Below are positions 25,202 to 34,727 of a stretch of 64,000 bases of DNA, piece after piece (the first letter of the stretch is position 1; every line of letters begins with the position of its first letter). The notes below the pieces were generated by a model that ran no database searches, was not told where the DNA came from, and was given only the letters and a program-made list of their open reading frames with translations. A program made the position numbers and the translations under genes. Location of the stretch: positions 161,228 to 225,227 of the forward strand of contig NZ_LPWA01000131.1 in NCBI RefSeq assembly GCF_001510895.1. Direction: 5' to 3'. The stretch comes from Mesorhizobium loti. Its GTDB lineage: Bacteria; Pseudomonadota; Alphaproteobacteria; Rhizobiales; Rhizobiaceae.

Positions 25202-25738
25202 CTTTCCCACCATCTCTGCCAGTCTGCGCACCGTATTCCAATTCCGCGACGTGCCGATGCCCATGCGCCTGTGATTGGAGGCCGCAAGCAGGCGCGAGCT
25301 TGGCCTCTCGCGCGAAAAGACGAGCCAGATATCGCCGCCGACCAAAAGCACCTTCTCGTCCTCGGCGGCACGGGCCTGAAGTCCTGATAGGGCATCGTCG
25401 GCGACAGGTTGGCGCATCACCCGCACCGCAACCTGGTCGCCGGCTTCCGCCGATTCGGCCGGGAACGGATTAGAGGCCGCAAGCTTCAGCCAATCCTCGG
25501 CGCCGCGCACGATAATGTCGACATGACGGCCGAAAGTCTCTTCGAAGGCTGTTTCCAGCCGCCGCTCGAGATTGGAAACCTTGCCCGCCCGCACCTCGAA
25601 GACCAGATTGCCGGTCGCCACCAGCGTGCGGACATTTTTCAGCCCGAGGCCTTCGGCCATCGCCTTGAGGTCCGACATGACGAGGCGCCGGCCTTCGCCG
25701 AGGCCGATGCTATAGAGCAGTGCAACATAAGTCTGCAT
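25199..25738 (-). CDS. DUF1697 domain-containing protein
   Basis: A 179-residue cytosolic protein of the DUF1697 family. Typical blocks are YVALLYSIGLGEGRRLVMSDLK at the start, VRTLVATGNLVFE (about 36) and the C-terminal segment in which a conserved Arg/Asn-rich stretch (TSRNWNTVRRLAEMV) ends the domain. No catalytic residues are established for this family. It is 22 bases downstream of pyrG on the same strand and its stop lies in the palindromic repeat. Confidence 0.85.
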   Translation of the reverse strand: MQTYVALLYSIGLGEGRRLVMSDLKAMAEGLGLKNVRTLVATGNLVFEVRAGKVSNLERRLETAFEETFGRHVDIIVRGAEDWLKLAASNPFPAESAEAGDQVAVRVMRQPVADDALSGLQARAAEDEKVLLVGGDIWLVFSRERPSSRLLAASNHRRMGIGTSRNWNTVRRLAEMVGK

Positions 25739-25760
25739 CGCTGGTCCGCCAGCCGATTGC

Positions 25761-27398
25761 TCAAACGAGGCGCGACTGTTCCACCGCGGCCGAAATGAAG
25801 CTGGCGAACAGCGGGTGCGGTTCGAGCGGCCGGCTCTTCAGTTCGGGGTGGTACTGCACGCCGATGAACCAGGGATGATCGGGATATTCGACCGTCTCCG
25901 GTAGCACGCCGTCTGGCGACATGCCCGCAAAGACCAGGCCGCAATCCTCGAGCCGCTGCTTGTAGTCGATATTCACCTCGTAGCGATGCCGATGACGCTC
26001 CGAGATTTGTGTGTCGCCATAGATTTCGGCGATCTTCGACCCCTTGGTGAGATCGGCCTGGTAGGCGCCGAGCCGCATGGTGCCGCCGAGGTCGCCGGTC
26101 GCCCTGCGCTTCTCCAGCATGTTGCCTTTCAGCCATTCGGTCATCAGGCCGACGACCGGCTCCTCGGTCGGACCGAACTCGGTCGAGGAGGCATGCTCGA
26201 CGCCGGCGAGCGACCGCGCCGCCTCGATGCAGGCCATCTGCATGCCGAAGCAGATGCCGAAGTAAGGCACCTTGCGCTCGCGCGCGAATTTCGCGGCGAG
26301 AATCTTGCCTTCCGATCCGCGTTCGCCGAAACCGCCGGGAACGAGGATGCCGTGGACCTTTTCCAGCCAGGGCGTCGGGTCTTCCTTCTCGAAGATCTCG
26401 CTCTCGATCCAGTCGAGCTTGACCTTGACGCGGTTGGCGAGGCCGCCATGCGAAAGCGCCTCGATCAGCGATTTGTAGGCATCCTTGAGGCCGGTATATT
26501 TGCCCACGACGGCAATCGTCACCTCGCCTTCCGGATTGTGGATGCGGCCGGAGAGCGCCTGCCACGGCTCCATGCGCGGCTTCGGCGCCGGATCGATGCC
26601 GAAGGCGGCCAGCACTTCCGAATCCAGCCCTTCCTGGTGGTAGGCCATCGGCACGTCATAGATGTGCGGCACGTCGAGCGCCTGGATGACGGCGCTTTCG
26701 CGCACGTTGCAGAACAGCGAAAGCTTTCTGCGCTCTTCCTTGGGGATGGGCCGGTCGGCGCGCACCAGCAGGATGTCGGGCGCGATGCCGATGCCGCGCA
26801 ATTCCTTGACCGAATGCTGCGTCGGCTTGGTCTTCAACTCGCCGGCCGTCGGGATGTAGGGCATCAGCGTCAGGTGCACATAGACCGCGTTGTTGCGCGG
26901 CAGGTCGTTGCCGAGCTGACGGATCGCTTCCAGGAACGGCATCGCCTCGATATCGCCGACCGTGCCGCCGATCTCGCACAGGACAAAATCGTAGTCGTCA
27001 TTGCCGTCGAGGACGAAATGCTTGATCTCGTCGGTGACGTGCGGGATCACCTGCACAGTAGCGCCGAGATAGTCGCCGCGCCGCTCGCGCTCGATGATGT
27101 TCTTGTAGATGCGGCCGGTGGTGATGTTGTCCTGCTGGTTGGCCGAGCGGCCGGTGAAGCGTTCATAGTGACCGAGATCGAGGTCGGTCTCGGCGCCGTC
27201 GTCGGTGACGAACACTTCGCCATGCTGATACGGCGACATCGTTCCGGGGTCGACGTTGAGGTAAGGATCGAGCTTTTTGATCCGCGCGCGATAGCCTCGC
27301 GCTTGCAGAAGAGCCCCAAGAGCCGCTGCGGCTATGCCTTTTCCGAGTGAGGAAACCACGCCGCCTGTGATGAATACATATCGCGCCATGGGAGTCAT
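25761..27398 (-). CDS. pyrG: CTP synthase
   Basis: A 545-residue (542 from the second ATG at 27389) enzyme that makes CTP from UTP, ATP and glutamine. The N-terminal amidoligase domain starts ARYVFITGGVVSSLGKGIAA and has KLDPYLNVDPGTMSPYQHGE. The C-terminal class I glutamine amidotransferase domain has the nucleophile Cys in YFGICFGMQMA and the His/Glu pair in GVQYHPELKSRP. The length matches the family. In many rhizobia it neighbours secG and tpiA, as here except for an inserted L,D-transpeptidase gene. Confidence 0.97.
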   Translation of the reverse strand: MTPMARYVFITGGVVSSLGKGIAAAALGALLQARGYRARIKKLDPYLNVDPGTMSPYQHGEVFVTDDGAETDLDLGHYERFTGRSANQQDNITTGRIYKNIIERERRGDYLGATVQVIPHVTDEIKHFVLDGNDDYDFVLCEIGGTVGDIEAMPFLEAIRQLGNDLPRNNAVYVHLTLMPYIPTAGELKTKPTQHSVKELRGIGIAPDILLVRADRPIPKEERRKLSLFCNVRESAVIQALDVPHIYDVPMAYHQEGLDSEVLAAFGIDPAPKPRMEPWQALSGRIHNPEGEVTIAVVGKYTGLKDAYKSLIEALSHGGLANRVKVKLDWIESEIFEKEDPTPWLEKVHGILVPGGFGERGSEGKILAAKFARERKVPYFGICFGMQMACIEAARSLAGVEHASSTEFGPTEEPVVGLMTEWLKGNMLEKRRATGDLGGTMRLGAYQADLTKGSKIAEIYGDTQISERHRHRYEVNIDYKQRLEDCGLVFAGMSPDGVLPETVEYPDHPWFIGVQYHPELKSRPLEPHPLFASFISAAVEQSRLV

Positions 27399-27504
27399 CG
27401 CTTAACGCGGCCCGATTGATTCCGCCAGAGAAAAAACCGCCGCGAAGGCTTTTTCCCAAAATGGCGCCGGTGCCCGTGATGGGCGATTTGCTTATGTCAA
27501 AACA

Positions 27505-27529
27505 AAAGGGCCGGCAGTGCCGGCCCTTT
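27505..27529 (-). terminator. Rho-independent terminator after the L,D-transpeptidase gene
   Basis: A 12-bp inverted repeat AAAGGGCCGGCA (27505-27516) / TGCCGGCCCTTT (27518-27529), with A and T runs at the two ends, forms a terminator usable from either side. It lies about 65 bases after the stop of the minus-strand gene at 27594. Confidence 0.8.
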
Positions 27530-27593
27530 CGGCAGTTTGCTCGAACGCGTCAGATGATAACGACTTGGGTCGTTATAGGTAACGACCTGGTCG

Positions 27594-28712
27594 CTAGATG
27601 ATAACGACCTTGGTGCCGATCTTGACGCGGCTGTAGAGGTCCATGACGTGCTCGTTGATCATGCGGAAGCAGCCGTTGGAGGCGCTGGTTCCGATCGAGC
27701 TCGGCGCGATGGTGCCGTGGATGCGCAGATGCGTGTCCTTCTTACCGTCATAGAGATAGATGGCGCGCGCGCCGAGCGGATTCTCGCCGCCGCCGGGCAT
27801 GCCGTCCTTATACTGGCCGTAGTGCTTCGGCTCGCGCTTCTGCATGTCGAGCGTCGGGATCCAGCGCGGCCATTCCTGCTTGTCGCCAACGGCGACCGTA
27901 CCCTTGAACTGCAGGCCTTCGCGGCCGACCGCGATGGCATAGCGGCGCGCCGTCGAAAAGCTCTCGACGAGATATAGGCGACGGGCACTGGTGTCGATGA
28001 CGATCGTGCCCGGTTCATAGCCGGTAAAGGTGACGTCCTGCGGCACGAATTCCGGCTTCACCTTGAACGGCCTTTTGGCGTCCTTCTTGGCGAGCGCCGA
28101 ATCGAGCGCACGCGTCTCGGGCAGATAGCTGATCGACGACACCGGCTGACCGCCGAACAAGCCCGCGAACAAACCGCCGCTGCTCGTCTGCTTCTGCCCG
28201 GGCTGCTCGCTGCGCAGTTCGCCATTGTTGCCGGTGGCGGTGATGTTCATCGCCTCGTCCGAAATCGGTTCCTCGGTCTGCAGCGGCGCAATCGGCGCCA
28301 AGGGTGTGAGCGGCTCGATGATCTTGACGGACTTCTTCGCCGGCCTGGCGTCGGCTACTTCTGCTGCCGTACCCTTCTTGGCAAGCCACTCCTGACGGGC
28401 CGCGTCGGCCTTGGCCTTGGCCGCCTCGCGCATCGCCATCTTGCGGGCTTCGAGCGCCTTGGCCTTGGCGGCTTCCTTGTCGGCCGCGACCTTGGCCTCG
28501 AGTTTGCTGATCTGGGCGAGGTCGTCCGAGGTTGGGTTTTTCTTCTTCTTGAGAAGCTTCAGCTGCGATGCGTCGCTCTTGGCTGCGACGGGAATTGCGT
28601 CGGTCTTCTCGACCGAAGGCGTAGCGGCCAGGTTTGCCGGCGAGGCAAAGGCCGCGGACCCCATGCCGAATACGGCACAGAATCCCAAAAGGATGAAGCT
28701 GCGAAGCTGCAT
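27594..28712 (-). CDS. L,D-transpeptidase (YkuD family)
   Basis: A 372-residue exported enzyme that cross-links peptidoglycan or attaches proteins to it. It has a signal peptide (about 1-24, ending AAFA), a long charged Lys/Ala/Glu helix (about 55-115, coiled-coil-like), a Pro-rich linker and a C-terminal YkuD domain (about 235-372). The catalytic motif HGTIAPSSIGTSASNGCFRM carries His and Cys. I start at the ATG at 28712, which precedes the signal peptide; the open frame extends further upstream without support. In alphaproteobacteria such enzymes also anchor outer-membrane beta-barrels to peptidoglycan. Confidence 0.9.
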   Translation of the reverse strand: MQLRSFILLGFCAVFGMGSAAFASPANLAATPSVEKTDAIPVAAKSDASQLKLLKKKKNPTSDDLAQISKLEAKVAADKEAAKAKALEARKMAMREAAKAKADAARQEWLAKKGTAAEVADARPAKKSVKIIEPLTPLAPIAPLQTEEPISDEAMNITATGNNGELRSEQPGQKQTSSGGLFAGLFGGQPVSSISYLPETRALDSALAKKDAKRPFKVKPEFVPQDVTFTGYEPGTIVIDTSARRLYLVESFSTARRYAIAVGREGLQFKGTVAVGDKQEWPRWIPTLDMQKREPKHYGQYKDGMPGGGENPLGARAIYLYDGKKDTHLRIHGTIAPSSIGTSASNGCFRMINEHVMDLYSRVKIGTKVVII

Positions 28713-28924
28713 GGCGAAGATCCGATTTTCTATGCTAGTTGCCCACGGCGTCGCCCGGCGCCCCCCAAGGACGCCGAAAAGTGCCGCGCGCAATCTATAA
28801 TCGATTAGCCAGCGCCCCCTCAAGCTGAGTGATGCGCTACGTTTGGTTGAATCTTCGTGATCAAGCAGCATTTGCCGCGACTGTGTTCAAAGAACAACAG
28901 ATCGCGGCGGCAATGCTTGTCCGG

Positions 28925-29422
28925 CTACTGGTTCGGAACCTGCGGGGTGACCGGCAAGGTAACGCCGTTGGCGGCCGGCGGCGTGGTCGGATTCGCAGGC
29001 GCCTGTGTCGCGGGAGCAGTGGCCGGAGCCGTGGTGGTCGTGCCATTCGACAGCGGAGTCGTGGTCGTCGCGCCGCCCGACGGGGCCGTACTGCCAGCCG
29101 GCGCAGCCGGCTGCGAGGCGCCCACCGGGCCGTTGGCGCCCGGCAGCTGGTTGAGCACGCCCTTGCTGGCAGGTGCGCGGTCGAGGATGTCCATCGGCTT
29201 CTCGCCGTAGCGGGCGATGATGGAAAGGGCGAGCGAGGTCACGAAAAAAGCCGCGGCCAGGATCGCCGTCGCGCGGGTCAGTGCGTTGGCGGCGCCGCGC
29301 GCCGTCATGAAACCGGAACCGCCGCCAATGCCGAGACCGCCGCCTTCGGAGCGCTGCAGCAGCACCACGCCGACAAGGGCGAGCACGACCATAAGGTGGA
29401 TGACGATCAGTACGGTTTCCAT
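28925..29422 (-). CDS. secG: Preprotein translocase subunit SecG
   Basis: A 165-residue SecG. The N-terminal 75 residues hold the two membrane helices and the conserved loop LLQRSEGGGLGIGGGSGFM. The C-terminal half is a Pro/Ala/Thr-rich low-complexity tail, common in alphaproteobacterial SecG. It assists the SecYE channel. It lies between tpiA (upstream) and the transpeptidase gene on the same strand, as expected for the conserved tpiA-secG-pyrG order. Confidence 0.95.
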   Translation of the reverse strand: METVLIVIHLMVVLALVGVVLLQRSEGGGLGIGGGSGFMTARGAANALTRATAILAAAFFVTSLALSIIARYGEKPMDILDRAPASKGVLNQLPGANGPVGASQPAAPAGSTAPSGGATTTTPLSNGTTTTAPATAPATQAPANPTTPPAANGVTLPVTPQVPNQ

Positions 29423-29614
29423 AATTTATCCTGGCGAGGCCTTGCGCGGCCGCGCATACGACCGGTGATTTGGAGGCGGCTCCTTACAATGCTTTGGCGG
29501 CATTTCCAAGCCCGTGGCCGGGAATATGGGAAGCAATCCGGCCATTGCAACGATTTGGCCAGCCAGTGCAACGCTTTGCTTCGCGTCCCTGCCGCTCCGG
29601 CTGAGCACCCGCGG

Positions 29615-30382
29615 CTATGGGATATTCATATAGGCTTCCGCGATGGCGAGGAAGTCGGCCGCCTTCAGGCTCGCGCCGCCGACCAGCGCGCCATCGACAT
29701 TCTCGACGCCAAGCAGTTCCACCGCATTGGAAGGCTTGACCGAACCGCCATAGAGAATGCGCATCCTGGCCGCGGCATCGCCAAGCAGTGCGGTGAGCTT
29801 GCCGCGGATATGCGCATGCGCCTCGGCGACGTCGGCCGCGGTCGGCGTCAGGCCGGTGCCGATGGCCCAGACCGGCTCATAGGCAATGATGGTGTTGGCG
29901 GCGGTGGCGCTCGGCGGCACGGAACCGCCAAGCTGGCGCGACAGGATGTCGAGCGTCGCGCCTGCCTCACGCTCGGCGCGCGTCTCGCCAATGCAGATGA
30001 TGGCCACGAGCCCTGCCCGCCAGGCCGCCGACGCCTTGGCATGGACTATGGCGTCGTCCTCCCCGCCCTGCTCGCGGCGTTCGGAATGGCCGACGATGAC
30101 GTGGCTGGCCCCGGCATCTTTCAGCATCTCGGCCGAAATGCAGCCCGTATAGGCGCCGCTTTCCTTGGGATGGCAATCCTCGCCACCGGCGCGGACGGGC
30201 GTGCGCGAAAGGATCTCGGCAGCCTGGTGAAGCAAGGTCGCCGGCACGCAGACCAGCGCTTCCGTCTCCGCATCGAGGCCGCTCATGAAGCCATTGCCGA
30301 TCATCCTCAACTCGTTGAGGGAGGCGCTGGTGCCGTTCATTTTCCAGTTGCCGGCGACGAGGGGGCGGATTCCAGGGGTCAT
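29615..30382 (-). CDS. tpiA: Triosephosphate isomerase
   Basis: A 255-residue glycolytic enzyme interconverting dihydroxyacetone phosphate and glyceraldehyde 3-phosphate. The substrate Lys is in VAGNWKMNG (about 13), the catalytic His in VIVGHSERR (about 97), the catalytic Glu in IAYEPVWAIGTG (about 170), and the phosphate loop in LYGGSVKPSNA. I choose the ATG at 30382 since GGAGAA lies 9 bases upstream and the protein begins as usual; longer starts exist up to 30448. It is divergent from ppiD. Confidence 0.96.
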   Translation of the reverse strand: MTPGIRPLVAGNWKMNGTSASLNELRMIGNGFMSGLDAETEALVCVPATLLHQAAEILSRTPVRAGGEDCHPKESGAYTGCISAEMLKDAGASHVIVGHSERREQGGEDDAIVHAKASAAWRAGLVAIICIGETRAEREAGATLDILSRQLGGSVPPSATAANTIIAYEPVWAIGTGLTPTAADVAEAHAHIRGKLTALLGDAAARMRILYGGSVKPSNAVELLGVENVDGALVGGASLKAADFLAIAEAYMNIP

Positions 30383-30528
30383 CGGATCGGGTTCTCCAGG
30401 CGACATTAGACAGCGCGCCCTCACTACCAAAATCAGGCCACAAAGCAATCGACAGTGGGCCGGAAGGACGCTATTGCGCTTGTTTCAGACTCGGCGCATG
30501 CGAAAATGCGCAAAAATCGGAAGTAGGC

Positions 30529-32420
30529 ATGCTTAGTTTATTGAGAAGCGCGGCGGGCACCTGGGTCGCGAAGGCGTTGCTGTCCTTGCTGGTGGTCAGC
30601 TTTGCCGTCTGGGGTATTTCCGGGCGCCTGTCGGGAACGTTGGCCGGTCATCATTCGGTGATCACGGCCGGCGGCACGGAGGTTTCGATCAACGAATACC
30701 GCCTCGCCTACGATCGCCAAATCAACCTGCTCTCGCAACAATATGGCCAGCGCATCACACATGAGCAGGCCAAGCTGCTCGGCCTCGACAACCAGGTTCT
30801 GGCGCAGCTTGTTTCCGGCGCCGTGCTTGACGAGCAGGCCCGCAAGCTCGGGCTTGGCCTTTCCAAGGACCGGCTGGCCGAGCTGACGCGCGAGGATCCG
30901 GCCTTCAAGGGCCCGAGCGGCCAGTTCGACCGCAGGACCTTCGAATATCTGCTTCGCCAGGTAGGCATGCGGCCGGAGGACTATCTCAGGAACCGCTCGC
31001 AGGTGGCGGTGCGCCAGCAGATCGTCGAGGCGATTTCCGACGGCCTCAAGGCGCCGCAGACCTTCCTGAAGGCGGTCGCGCTCTATCGCGGCGAGGACCG
31101 CACGATCGACTATCTCGCCCTGCCGAAGACACTGGTGCAGCCGATCGAGGCGCCATCCGACGGCGCGCTGAAAACCTATTTCGATGCCAACAAGAAGAAC
31201 TACGCCGCGCCGGAATACCGCAAATTCTCCTACATCCGGCTCGAGCCGCAGGACATCATGGACCCGACGGCGGTGACCGACAGCCAAGTCGCCGACGACT
31301 ACAACAAGAACAAAGCGCGCTACACTACGCCCGAAATGCGCACGATCGAACAGCTGGTGTTCAAGACGCCGGATGCGGCCAAGGCGGCATATGATTCCCT
31401 GAAAACCGGCGCCACCTTCGACAAGATCGTCACCGCCGAAGGCAAGACCCAGGCCGATACGCTGCTCGGCACGCTGGCCAAGGACAAGATCGCCGACAAG
31501 GCGGTGGCCGACGCGGCCTTCTCGCTCAATGCCAATGAGGTGAGCCCGGTGGTTCAGGGCGCTTTCGGCCCGGTGCTGCTGCGCGTCACCGAAATCAAGC
31601 CGCAGGTGGTGAAGCCGCTTTCGGAAGTGTCGGACCAGATCCGCAAGGACCTGGCGCTCGGCGAGGCGAGCCGCATCCTGCTCGACGTACACGACAGCTA
31701 CGAGGACACCCGCGCTTCGGGCGCCTCGCTTGCCCAGGCCGCCGACAAGCTGAAGCTCAAGGTCGTCACCATCGACGCTATCGAGCGCACCGGCCAGCGG
31801 CCGGACGGCACGATCGTCAACGACCTGCCGCAATCGGCCGATCTCATCAAGCAGTCTTCGAGGCCGAGCCGAACACGGAGAACGAAGGCCTGACCACGGC
31901 CGACAACGGCTTCGTGTTCTACGAAGTCCAGTCGATCACGCCGGCGCGCGACCGCACGCTGGATGAAGTTCGCCAGAAGGTCGCGGCCGACTGGACGGCC
32001 GCCGAGACCGACAAGCGGCTCGACGCGAAGGCTGAGGAGCTGGAAAAGCGCCTGAAGGCCGGCACGACGCTCGACGTGATCGCGGGCGAGCTGAAGCTCG
32101 AGAAGCAGACCAAGCGCGGCCTGAAGCGGGAAGCCGACGATGCCGATTTCGGCAAGGAAGGTGCTGCGGCCATGTTCGGCGTCGGCGAAGGCGGCACGGG
32201 CCTGATCCCCTCGCCCACCGGCGACGGCCAGATCCTGTTCAAGGTCGCCGAAGTCTTCGAGCCGGCCGGCGCCGATGGCAGCTCGGTTCCCGACGATGCG
32301 CAGAAATCCTTCAGCGCCGGCATGTCCGACGACCTGCTCGACCAATTGGTGGCGCAGCTGCAGTCGCAGTATGACGTTCGCATCGATCCGGCCGCCGTTT
32401 CCCAGGCACAGACCCGATGA
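30529..32420 (+). CDS. ppiD: SurA/PpiD-type periplasmic peptidyl-prolyl isomerase (frameshifted)
   Basis: A membrane-anchored chaperone of about 630 residues. One N-terminal helix (about 12-33, WVAKALLSLLVVSFAVWGIS) anchors it, a SurA-like N domain follows, then a PpiC-type parvulin domain near residues 240-370, and a C-terminal periplasmic domain. The frame breaks at about 31854, where CAGTC should be CAGGTC (IKQVFEAEPNTENEG); the second frame runs to 32420. It helps outer-membrane and exported proteins fold. It starts the operon ppiD-trpD-trpC-moaC-moeA; its stop overlaps trpD by 4 bases. Confidence 0.88.
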
Positions 32421-33427
32421 GCGCTCTCAAGACACATATAGCCAAGGTCGCCACCGGTAGCGCGCTCTCCTTCGAGGAAGCGCGCGAGGCTTTCGACATC
32501 ATCATGTCGGGCGACGCGACGCCGGGCCAGATCGGCGGTTTCCTGATGGCGCTGCGCGTGCGCGGCGAGGCGGTGAGCGAAATCTCCGGCGCGGTCGCCA
32601 CGATGCGCGCCAAGATGCTGCGCGTCGAAGCCCCGCAGGGCGCTATCGATATCGTCGGCACCGGCGGCGACAATTCGCACTCGGTCAACATCTCGACCGC
32701 CTCGGCCTTCGTCATCGCCGCGGCCGGCGTTCCGGTCGCCAAGCACGGCAATCGCGGCCTCTCCTCGCTGACCGGCTCGGCCGACGTGCTGACGGCGCTC
32801 GGCGTCAAGATCGACATCTCGCCGGAGACGATCGGCCGCTGCATCCACGAGGCCGGCGTCGGCTTCATGTTCGCGCCGGCGCATCATCCGGCGATGAAGC
32901 ATGTCGGCCCGATCCGGGGCGAGCTCGGAACCCGCACCATCTTCAACCTGCTCGGACCGCTGTCCAACCCGGCCGGCGTCAGCCGCCAGATGGTCGGCGT
33001 CTTCCTACCGGAGTGGATCATGCCTGTGGCCGAGACGCTCAAGGCGCTTGGCGCCGATCACGCCTGGGTCGTGCATGGCGACGGTTATGACGAGATCACC
33101 ACCACAGGCGAGACTCAAGTTGCCGAGCTAGCCGGCGGCGAAATCCGCAGCTTCACGCTCACTCCGGAAGCAGTGGGATTGAAGCGGCACAGCAAGGAAG
33201 ATCTGCGCGGCGGCGACGCGGCCTATAACGCCACTGCATTACGCGATATGCTGGGCGGCGCTGCCGGCGCCTATCGCGATACCGTGCTGATGAATGCCGG
33301 CGCCGGGCTGGTGGTGGCCGGCAAGGCGACGACGCTCGCCGACGGCATTGAAGCCGCCGCGCAGGCCATTGACAGCGGCCGGGCGCTCGCGGTGCTCGAC
33401 AAGCTCGTCGAGATTTCGAACGGTTAG
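32417..33427 (+). CDS. trpD: Anthranilate phosphoribosyltransferase
   Basis: A 336-residue enzyme of tryptophan synthesis. The PRPP-binding motif VGTGGDNSHSVNISTASAF (about 75) and KHGNRGLSS (about 109) are present, as is the later DEIT motif (GYDEITTTGET). The length is normal. One oddity is that the lysine usual in the segment SSKSG is replaced by leucine (SSLTG). The start overlaps the ppiD stop (ATGA), and trpC follows after 4 bases. It acts just before TrpC in the pathway. Confidence 0.94.
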   Translation: MSALKTHIAKVATGSALSFEEAREAFDIIMSGDATPGQIGGFLMALRVRGEAVSEISGAVATMRAKMLRVEAPQGAIDIVGTGGDNSHSVNISTASAFVIAAAGVPVAKHGNRGLSSLTGSADVLTALGVKIDISPETIGRCIHEAGVGFMFAPAHHPAMKHVGPIRGELGTRTIFNLLGPLSNPAGVSRQMVGVFLPEWIMPVAETLKALGADHAWVVHGDGYDEITTTGETQVAELAGGEIRSFTLTPEAVGLKRHSKEDLRGGDAAYNATALRDMLGGAAGAYRDTVLMNAGAGLVVAGKATTLADGIEAAAQAIDSGRALAVLDKLVEISNG

Positions 33428-33431
33428 AACT

Positions 33432-34244
33432 TTGTCCGATATCCTGCGCAAGATCGAAGCCTACAAGCGCGAAGAGATCGCCGCGGCGAAGCTCAGCGTG
33501 CCGCTTGCCGAGATCAAGGCCAAGGCCAAGGATGCAGAACTGCCGCGCGGCTTCCTTGCCGCACTCGACGCCAAGCGGAAGGCCGGCGGCTTCGCGCTGA
33601 TCGCCGAGATCAAGAAGGCAAGCCCTTCCAAGGGCCTGATCCGAGCCGACTTCGACCCGCCGGCGCTTGCCAGGGCCTATCAGCAAGGCGGCGCGGCCTG
33701 CCTTTCGGTGCTGACTGATGCGCCATCCTTCCAGGGCGCACCTAGCTTCCTGACCGCCGCGCGCGCCGCCGTCGGCCTGCCCGCCTTGCGCAAGGATTTT
33801 CTGTTCGACGCGTATCAGGTTTATGAAGCCCGCGCCTGGGGCGCGGACGCGATCCTCATCATCATGGCAAGCGTCGACGACGCTTTAGCCAGCGAGCTCG
33901 AAGCAACGGCTTTCTCGCTCGGCATGGACGCGCTGGTCGAGGTGCATGACGAGAAGGAGATGGAGCGCGCGCTTCGCCTCTCGTCGCGGCTGATCGGCAT
34001 CAACAACCGCGATTTGAGAACCTTCGAGACCAGCCTCGACGTTTCCGAGCGCCTTGCCGCCATGGTGCCTGCCGACCGGCTGCTCGTTAGCGAAAGCGGC
34101 ATCTTCACCCATCAGGACTGCCGTCGGCTGGAGAAGAGCAGCATCGGCACCTTCCTCGTCGGCGAGAGCCTGATGCGGCAGGTCGATGTGGCTGCCGCGA
34201 CTGAGCTGCTGCTGACGGGCAAGGCGCCGGCCGAGGCCATTTGA
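33432..34244 (+). CDS. trpC: Indole-3-glycerol-phosphate synthase
   Basis: A 270-residue TIM-barrel enzyme that closes the indole ring. Family blocks: LIAEIKKASPSKGLI (about 55, catalytic Lys), LRKDFLFDAYQVYEARAWGAD (about 118), LVEVHDEKEMERAL, LIGINNRDLRTFETSLD (about 188) and VSESGI. The start is the TTG at 33432, four bases after trpD; it gives LSDILRKIEAYK, the usual beginning. The ribosome-binding site is weak, suggesting coupling to trpD. Its end touches moaC. Confidence 0.93.
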   Translation: MSDILRKIEAYKREEIAAAKLSVPLAEIKAKAKDAELPRGFLAALDAKRKAGGFALIAEIKKASPSKGLIRADFDPPALARAYQQGGAACLSVLTDAPSFQGAPSFLTAARAAVGLPALRKDFLFDAYQVYEARAWGADAILIIMASVDDALASELEATAFSLGMDALVEVHDEKEMERALRLSSRLIGINNRDLRTFETSLDVSERLAAMVPADRLLVSESGIFTHQDCRRLEKSSIGTFLVGESLMRQVDVAAATELLLTGKAPAEAI

Positions 34245-34726
34245 GGATGCCTGCCCTCACCCATCTCGGCGCCAAGGGCGAAGCCAACATGGTCGATGTC
34301 GGCGACAAGGCCGAGACGACGCGCACGGCAATCGCCGAAGGTTTTGTCACCATGCGGCCGCAAACGCTGGAGATGATCCTGGCCGGCGACGCCAAGAAGG
34401 GCGATGTGCTGGGCACCGCGCGCATCGCCGGCATCATGGCGGCCAAGCGAACGCATGAGCTTGTTCCGCTCTGCCATCCATTGCTTCTGACCAAGGTTGC
34501 CGTCGATATCGAGCCCGATCCGGCGCTGCCCGGCCTGAAGGTCACCGCGCTCGCCCGCGTCACCGGCAAGACGGGCGTGGAGATGGAGGCGCTGACCGCG
34601 GCTTCGGTTGCCTGCCTCACCATCTACGACATGGCAAAGGCGGCGGACCGCGCCATGGTGATTTCCGGCATCAGGCTGGTCGAGAAGACCGGCGGCAAGT
34701 CGGGCGACTACAGGGCGGGTTCCTAA
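34241..34726 (+). CDS. moaC: Cyclic pyranopterin monophosphate synthase MoaC
   Basis: A protein of 159-161 residues for the first step of molybdenum cofactor synthesis. Conserved blocks: HLGAKGEANMVDVGDKAETTR, GIMAAKRTHELVPLCHPLLL (about 65) and KTGVEMEALTAASVACLTIYDM (about 106), with the catalytic Lys in LVEKTGGKSGDY. Two starts are possible: TTG at 34241, overlapping the trpC stop as TTGA, or ATG at 34247. moeA follows 1 base after its stop. Confidence 0.95.
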   Translation: MRMPALTHLGAKGEANMVDVGDKAETTRTAIAEGFVTMRPQTLEMILAGDAKKGDVLGTARIAGIMAAKRTHELVPLCHPLLLTKVAVDIEPDPALPGLKVTALARVTGKTGVEMEALTAASVACLTIYDMAKAADRAMVISGIRLVEKTGGKSGDYRAGS

Positions 34727-34727
34727 G

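Noticed and set aside
25986..27350. Plus-strand frame of 454 codons opposite pyrG
   Set aside because: Antisense shadow of CTP synthase; no recognisable domain.
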